Assembly (NCBI GenBank): GCA_930633525.1
Contig: CAKNFP010000001.1
Span: 970,001 to 1,034,000 of the forward strand
Length of the DNA: 64,000 nt
Source of the DNA: Hyphomicrobiales bacterium
Lineage (GTDB): Bacteria > Pseudomonadota > Alphaproteobacteria > Rhizobiales > Beijerinckiaceae
Direction of reading: 5' to 3'
In this document: positions 60,822-64,000 of the stretch, piece by piece
Layout: each line of letters starts with the position of its first letter
Position numbering within the stretch: the stretch's first letter is position 1
Notes under the pieces: generated by a model
The model's database searches: none
What the model was told of the DNA's origin: nothing
Seen by the model: the letters and a program-made list of their open reading frames with translations, nothing else
Made by a program: the position numbers and the translations under genes

Positions 60822-61814
60822 TCAAGCCGGCCGCGCCTGGGCGTGGTCCGGACAGGCCTGCACCTCGATGGTGATGTGGGACAGACCGGAAATATGGCGC
60901 AGCCGCTCCTTGTAGGTGGTGGGGGCTTCGGGCGCGTCGGATACGATTGTTGCGATCACGCCTGTATGGCCTGGGCCAAGCCTCCAGAGATGCAGATCGG
61001 CGACGCGATCGCCCTTGACTTCGAGGCCCGCGCGCACGCGCCCACTCAGTGCCTTATTGGGAACGATGTCCAGCAGCACAGCGCCCGCCGAGCGCACGAG
61101 GCTGACCGACCACCATAGAATGACAGCCGTGCCGACGAGGCCCATTATCGGATCGAGCCAGGTCAGCCCATACAGGCTGCCGCCGATCAGGGCCACGATG
61201 GCGAGGACCGAGGTCAACGCGTCCGCCAGCACATGGACATAAGCTGCCCGGATGTTGCTGTCGTGGCCATGGCTATGGCCATGGTGATGATGCCCGTGGC
61301 CATGGTGACTGTGATCATGGCCGTGGTTATGGCCGTGGCCTCCACCGTCGTCGTGATCCCGGTCGTGCAGGAGCCAGGCGCTCGCCAGATTGACCAGAAG
61401 ACCGACGATCGCGATGGGCAGCGCCTGCGCGAAATCGATCGTTACCGGTGATACGAGCCGGAGCGCGCTTTCATAGCCGATCATGAGCGCGACCGAAGCG
61501 AGGATCATTGCGCTGGCGAAGGCGGCGAGCTCCCCGACCTTGCCGGTGCCAAACGAGAAGCGCGTGTCGTGGGCGTGGGTCCGCGCGAAGCGATAGGCGA
61601 GAGCGGCGATACCGAGGGCCGCGGCATGTGTCGACATGTGCCAGCCGTCGGCGACCAGCGCCATCGAGCCGAAAATCGTGCCGCCAACAATTTCCGCGAT
61701 CATCATTGCGGCTGTCAGGCCGACGACGATCCATGTCCGTCTTTCATGGCTTTGGTGCCGTTCGCCCAGAAACACATGCTCGTGTTGCCACCTGCCGAGG
61801 GAGTGGCTGTGCAT
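60822..61814 (-). CDS. CDF-family metal exporter (DmeF-like)
   Basis: A 330-residue cation diffusion facilitator exporting divalent metals by proton antiport. Six helices are visible, with the metal-site residues in ADGWHMSTHAAAL (helix 2) and YVHVLADALTSVLA (helix 5). The loop between them is exceptionally His-rich: HGHNHGHDHSHHGHGHHHHG and more (about 166-200). The N-terminal MHSHSLGRWQHEHVFLG is the DmeF-type leader, so Co2+ and/or Ni2+ (perhaps Fe2+/Zn2+) are likely substrates. AAAGGATATCG lies before the ATG. The C-terminal cytoplasmic domain is present (VADLHLWRLGPGHTGVIATI). Upstream, a dyad at 61916-61935. Confidence 0.9.
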   Translation of the reverse strand: MHSHSLGRWQHEHVFLGERHQSHERRTWIVVGLTAAMMIAEIVGGTIFGSMALVADGWHMSTHAAALGIAALAYRFARTHAHDTRFSFGTGKVGELAAFASAMILASVALMIGYESALRLVSPVTIDFAQALPIAIVGLLVNLASAWLLHDRDHDDGGGHGHNHGHDHSHHGHGHHHHGHSHGHDSNIRAAYVHVLADALTSVLAIVALIGGSLYGLTWLDPIMGLVGTAVILWWSVSLVRSAGAVLLDIVPNKALSGRVRAGLEVKGDRVADLHLWRLGPGHTGVIATIVSDAPEAPTTYKERLRHISGLSHITIEVQACPDHAQARPA

Positions 61815-61915
61815 CGCGATATCCTTTCATAGCCGCCCGGAGGCTAAGCGCGCCGCTCTGGCTGGGCCGGAACGACATGCACCGGGCGGCGGCCTGTCCG
61901 CGGAGAAAGCAACCA

Positions 61916-61935
61916 TTGATTTTGATAAGAATCAA
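61916..61935. promoter_or_regulatory. Dyad upstream of the CDF exporter
   Basis: TTGATT-N8-AATCAA with GATAAG in the centre, about 100 bases before the exporter start and AT-richer than its surroundings. It vaguely resembles Fur-family boxes; the actual regulator is unknown. Confidence 0.35.
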
Positions 61936-62195
61936 TCCAAACTGGCAACCGCTCCCATAGTATCCGCCCGCTCGAGCCATGGGGGATTCCTTGGTGGCAG
62001 GTGCATCGCTTTCTTTGGCGATACGCTCGCGTTTGTGTGGACGATTCCGCTGAAATCCGCCTCATCCTGACGGGCATCAAGAGCGATCCGTTTAAGGAAT
62101 GGGAGCGACCATATCGCGTGACGATGTGAATGGTGCAGGGGCGGCGTGCGTCTTGCGGATAGGGCTTGCCGAAGAGTTGGCGGGCAGGTATGTAA

Positions 62196-62215
62196 ATTTC
62201 AGAAATTTCTGAAAT
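62196..62215. promoter_or_regulatory. 20-bp perfect palindrome before gbsR (candidate operator)
   Basis: Half-site ATTTCAGAAA and its complement TTTCTGAAAT form a perfect inverted repeat centred 33 bases before the gene start. A second perfect palindrome, TCCGTACGGA, lies at 62221-62230. The symmetric AT-rich site directly in front of a MarR/GbsR regulator fits autoregulation and control of the following cyd genes. Confidence 0.65.
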
Positions 62216-62238
62216 AACGGTCCGTACGGAAATTTGTG

Positions 62239-62817
62239 ATGAACCTGCCTCCTCTCGTGCAAGCCTTTGTTCTCCATTTCGGCGAAATGGGTTCGCGTTG
62301 GGGCATCAATCGAACCGTGGGGCAGGTTTATGCGCTGCTCTATGTGTCACCGCAGCCGCTCTGTGCCGATGAAATCGTGGATGCGCTTGGTATCTCGCGC
62401 TCGAACGTGTCGATGAGCCTGCGAGAGTTGCAGGCTTGGAAGCTCGTTCTGCTCAAGCATGTTCCAAGCGATCGGCGCGATTTCTACACGACGCCCGACG
62501 ATGTCTGGCAGATCCTGCGCACCTTGGCGGAAGAGCGGAAGAAGCGTGAGGTTGATCCCACGCTTTCGGTGTTGAGGGAAATCCTCATGCAACAACCGGC
62601 CAGCGAGGCCGAGCGCCACGCTCAGGGCAGGATGGCCGAGATGCACGGGCTCATCGAGCAACTTACCAACTGGTATGACGACGTGAAGCAGCTCGAAACG
62701 GCGCGCTTGGCGACGCTGCTGACCCTCGGTTCCAAGGTCACGAAGTTGCTCGAGGCAAAGGACAGGATCGTCTCGCTCGGGCGGACCAAGCGTTCGCGCG
62801 AGGGGGATGCGCCATGA
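62239..62817 (+). CDS. GbsR/MarR-type transcriptional regulator
   Basis: A 192-residue regulator with N-terminal winged helix: RTVGQVYALLYVSPQPLCAD, EIVDALGISRSNVSMSLREL (recognition helix) and LVLLKHVPSDRRDFYTTPDD, then a helical C-terminal half that may dimerise. It is of the GbsR type. The stop overlaps the cydD start by 4 bases (ATGA), so it is in the same transcript, and it probably controls the cytochrome bd cluster. Start at ATG 62239, with a GTG at 62236 as alternative. Confidence 0.88.
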   Translation: MNLPPLVQAFVLHFGEMGSRWGINRTVGQVYALLYVSPQPLCADEIVDALGISRSNVSMSLRELQAWKLVLLKHVPSDRRDFYTTPDDVWQILRTLAEERKKREVDPTLSVLREILMQQPASEAERHAQGRMAEMHGLIEQLTNWYDDVKQLETARLATLLTLGSKVTKLLEAKDRIVSLGRTKRSREGDAP

Positions 62818-64000
62818 CGGACCTGACCTATCCTCCCAGCGGTGTCGATGGCGCGGGAACACCACAGGCCCTCCACCCGGCCGACGCGGGCGGCAAGCAG
62901 CACGAATTCCCCAAGTTTTCGAAGCTTGAAAAGCCCTCAGATCTTGAAAAGTCACAGGAACTGAGCCGGCCGCGCGCAGGTATTCACGCCTCTGCGCGGG
63001 CGACCGGCTATGTGCAGACTCTGTCCTCCTTGCTGTGGCTACCGCAGGCCGGCCTGATTGCATGGAGCGTCGGCGGTATCGCCGATGGTGCGGGCCTTCT
63101 TGATGCGCTCGTGCCCGCAGCACTCGTGCTCGGCATCGGGGTTCTGCGGGCGGCTCTTGACGGGTGGGCGGGGAGGCTGGCCTTCCGTGGTGCGCGTGCC
63201 AAGCTCAGCCTGCTGCGGCGCGATGCGGCCGCGGCGCTGGCGGGGCGTTCACCGCTTGACAGGGGACGGCCGGCATCAGGCCTTGCCGCCAGCGCGCTCG
63301 CCGAGCAAGCCGAAGCGATCGTGCCGTTCCTCGCGCGCTTCCAGCCGGCGCGGCTCAAGGCAACCATCGTGCCCCTGGTCATATTGCTCGCGGTGCTCGT
63401 CTTTTCATGGGTCGCCGCGCTGACGCTGCTCATCGCCGGTCCGATCATCCCCGTTTTCATGGCCTTGATCGGCTGGCGCGCCAAGGCCGCGAGCGAAGCC
63501 CAGATGGTCGAGATCGGCGGCATGAACGCCTTCCTGCTCGACAGGCTGAGGGGGCTGACGACCATCCGCGCCCTTGGCGCCGTGGATCTCACCGCCGCGA
63601 GGTTGCGCGCCCATGCCGAGGATCTGCGCAAGCGCACCATGGCCGTCCTGCGCGTCGCCTTTCTATCGTCGGCGGTGCTGGAGCTGTTCGCGGCGCTCGG
63701 CGTTGCCATGGTTGCTGTCTATGTGGGGTTTCACCTTCTGGGGCAGCTCAATTTCGGCGCGTGGAGCGGCCGGCTGACCCTGGCCGAGGGCCTGTTTGTC
63801 CTTCTCATCGCACCGGCCTTTTTCGAGCCGCTGCGCGACCTGTCGGCTGTCTGGCATGACAGGGCGTCGGGCGAGGCCGCGCTTGCCGCGCTCGAGAGCC
63901 TCAGGGCGACCGGCGTCGGCCTCCCCGGTGCGGATGCGTCGGCGGCCCGCGCCGCGCGTGCCGGCCACGGCGGGCCGTCGGTGGTTATCGAAAAGGTCGC
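62814..64000 (+). CDS. cydD: Thiol-reductant ABC exporter subunit CydD, 5' part
   Basis: 395 codons are open to the window edge. CydD is half of the heterodimeric ABC exporter (CydDC) that sends cysteine/glutathione to the periplasm, needed for cytochrome bd assembly. After an N-terminal ~60-residue polar tail, a membrane domain with helices (LWLPQAGLIAWSVGGIADG, LVPAALVLGIGVLRAALDG, VPLVILLAVLVFSWVAALTL) and the CydD motif MNAFLLDRLRGLTTIRALGA is seen. The ATPase domain lies beyond the window. It starts on an ATGA overlap with the GbsR gene. cydC and cydAB are expected downstream. Confidence 0.9.
   Translation, partial: MTDLTYPPSGVDGAGTPQALHPADAGGKQHEFPKFSKLEKPSDLEKSQELSRPRAGIHASARATGYVQTLSSLLWLPQAGLIAWSVGGIADGAGLLDALVPAALVLGIGVLRAALDGWAGRLAFRGARAKLSLLRRDAAAALAGRSPLDRGRPASGLAASALAEQAEAIVPFLARFQPARLKATIVPLVILLAVLVFSWVAALTLLIAGPIIPVFMALIGWRAKAASEAQMVEIGGMNAFLLDRLRGLTTIRALGAVDLTAARLRAHAEDLRKRTMAVLRVAFLSSAVLELFAALGVAMVAVYVGFHLLGQLNFGAWSGRLTLAEGLFVLLIAPAFFEPLRDLSAVWHDRASGEAALAALESLRATGVGLPGADASAARAARAGHGGPSVVIEKV

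Larger units (their letters stand above)
61815..62235. other. Divergent region CDF exporter / gbsR
   Basis: 420 bases between divergent genes; no gene seen. It holds the dyad at 61916-61935 and the palindromes at 62196-62230. Confidence 0.5.

Overview
The window is a gene-dense, GC-rich stretch of an alphaproteobacterial chromosome, most likely from the Hyphomicrobiales (Rhizobiales). The evidence is gene content: a NadQ-type NAD regulator, a TIGR02301-NUDIX gene pair, a BA14K-family protein, an RT0821/Lpp0805-type surface lipoprotein next to pdxH and a J-domain gene, a HD hydrolase-phosphatase-NadQ neighbourhood, and a GbsR-cydD start of a cytochrome bd locus. The genus cannot be fixed from sequence alone. 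Short GC-rich palindromes (REP-like) recur in many intergenic gaps. No tRNA, rRNA, CRISPR array, phage or insertion sequence was seen.

Layout. 1-4.6 kb: a partial secreted protein, then glyQ and glyS (both subunits of glycyl-tRNA synthetase) with a DUF559 nuclease-like gene and a head-to-head pair of REP-like palindromes between them. 4.6-11.1 kb: a GT39-like membrane glycosyltransferase, a DUF3096 mini-protein, ppdK and a SleB-like cell wall hydrolase. 11.2-15.1 kb: nadA-nadB-nadC (aspartate to nicotinate mononucleotide), preceded by two matching inverted repeats. 15.5-21.9 kb: an MFS transporter, wrbA, a Sua5/TsaC gene, an acyl-CoA dehydrogenase and corA. 22.2-40.0 kb: a 17 kb run entirely on the minus strand, with an FAD oxidoreductase, two RNA methyltransferases, ampG, dxs, xseB, a DUF2339 protein, the NadQ-like regulator, a tyrosine phosphatase, a HD hydrolase, tag, ygfZ, TIGR02301-NUDIX, an SDR and pdxH. 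40.0-45.4 kb: surface lipoprotein, J-domain protein, kup, fabI and a histidine phosphatase. 45.7-49.7 kb: a 1352-residue Pls/PosA-type non-ribosomal peptide synthetase. 49.8-60.7 kb: BA14K and a small exported protein, aroC, an HTH-RibB-RibA-like fusion, a histone-deacetylase-family hydrolase, an L,D-transpeptidase, a DUF1499 protein, a metallo-beta-lactamase-fold enzyme, an exported protein and an AraC regulator in an AT-richer patch. 60.8-64.0 kb: a CDF metal exporter, a GbsR/MarR regulator and the start of cydD.

How the genes work together. The nad genes and their probable regulator are both present, 18 kb apart, and the paired repeats upstream of nadA are the natural candidate operators. 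glyQ/glyS, tsaC and the two methyltransferases serve translation. dxs, fabI, aroC and ribB are core biosynthesis. SleB, AmpG and the L,D-transpeptidase serve the cell wall.

The most noteworthy item is the stand-alone, membrane-embedded synthetase. It has one adenylation domain, one carrier domain and three hexapeptide-repeat C-terminal domains interleaved with membrane helices. This is the plan of epsilon-poly-L-lysine and poly-ornithine synthetases, and its hand-derived substrate code looks suited to a basic amino acid. It sits between a core gene block (fabI-histidine phosphatase) and aroC-ribB, so the strain may make a cationic homopolymer. The product is not known from the sequence.
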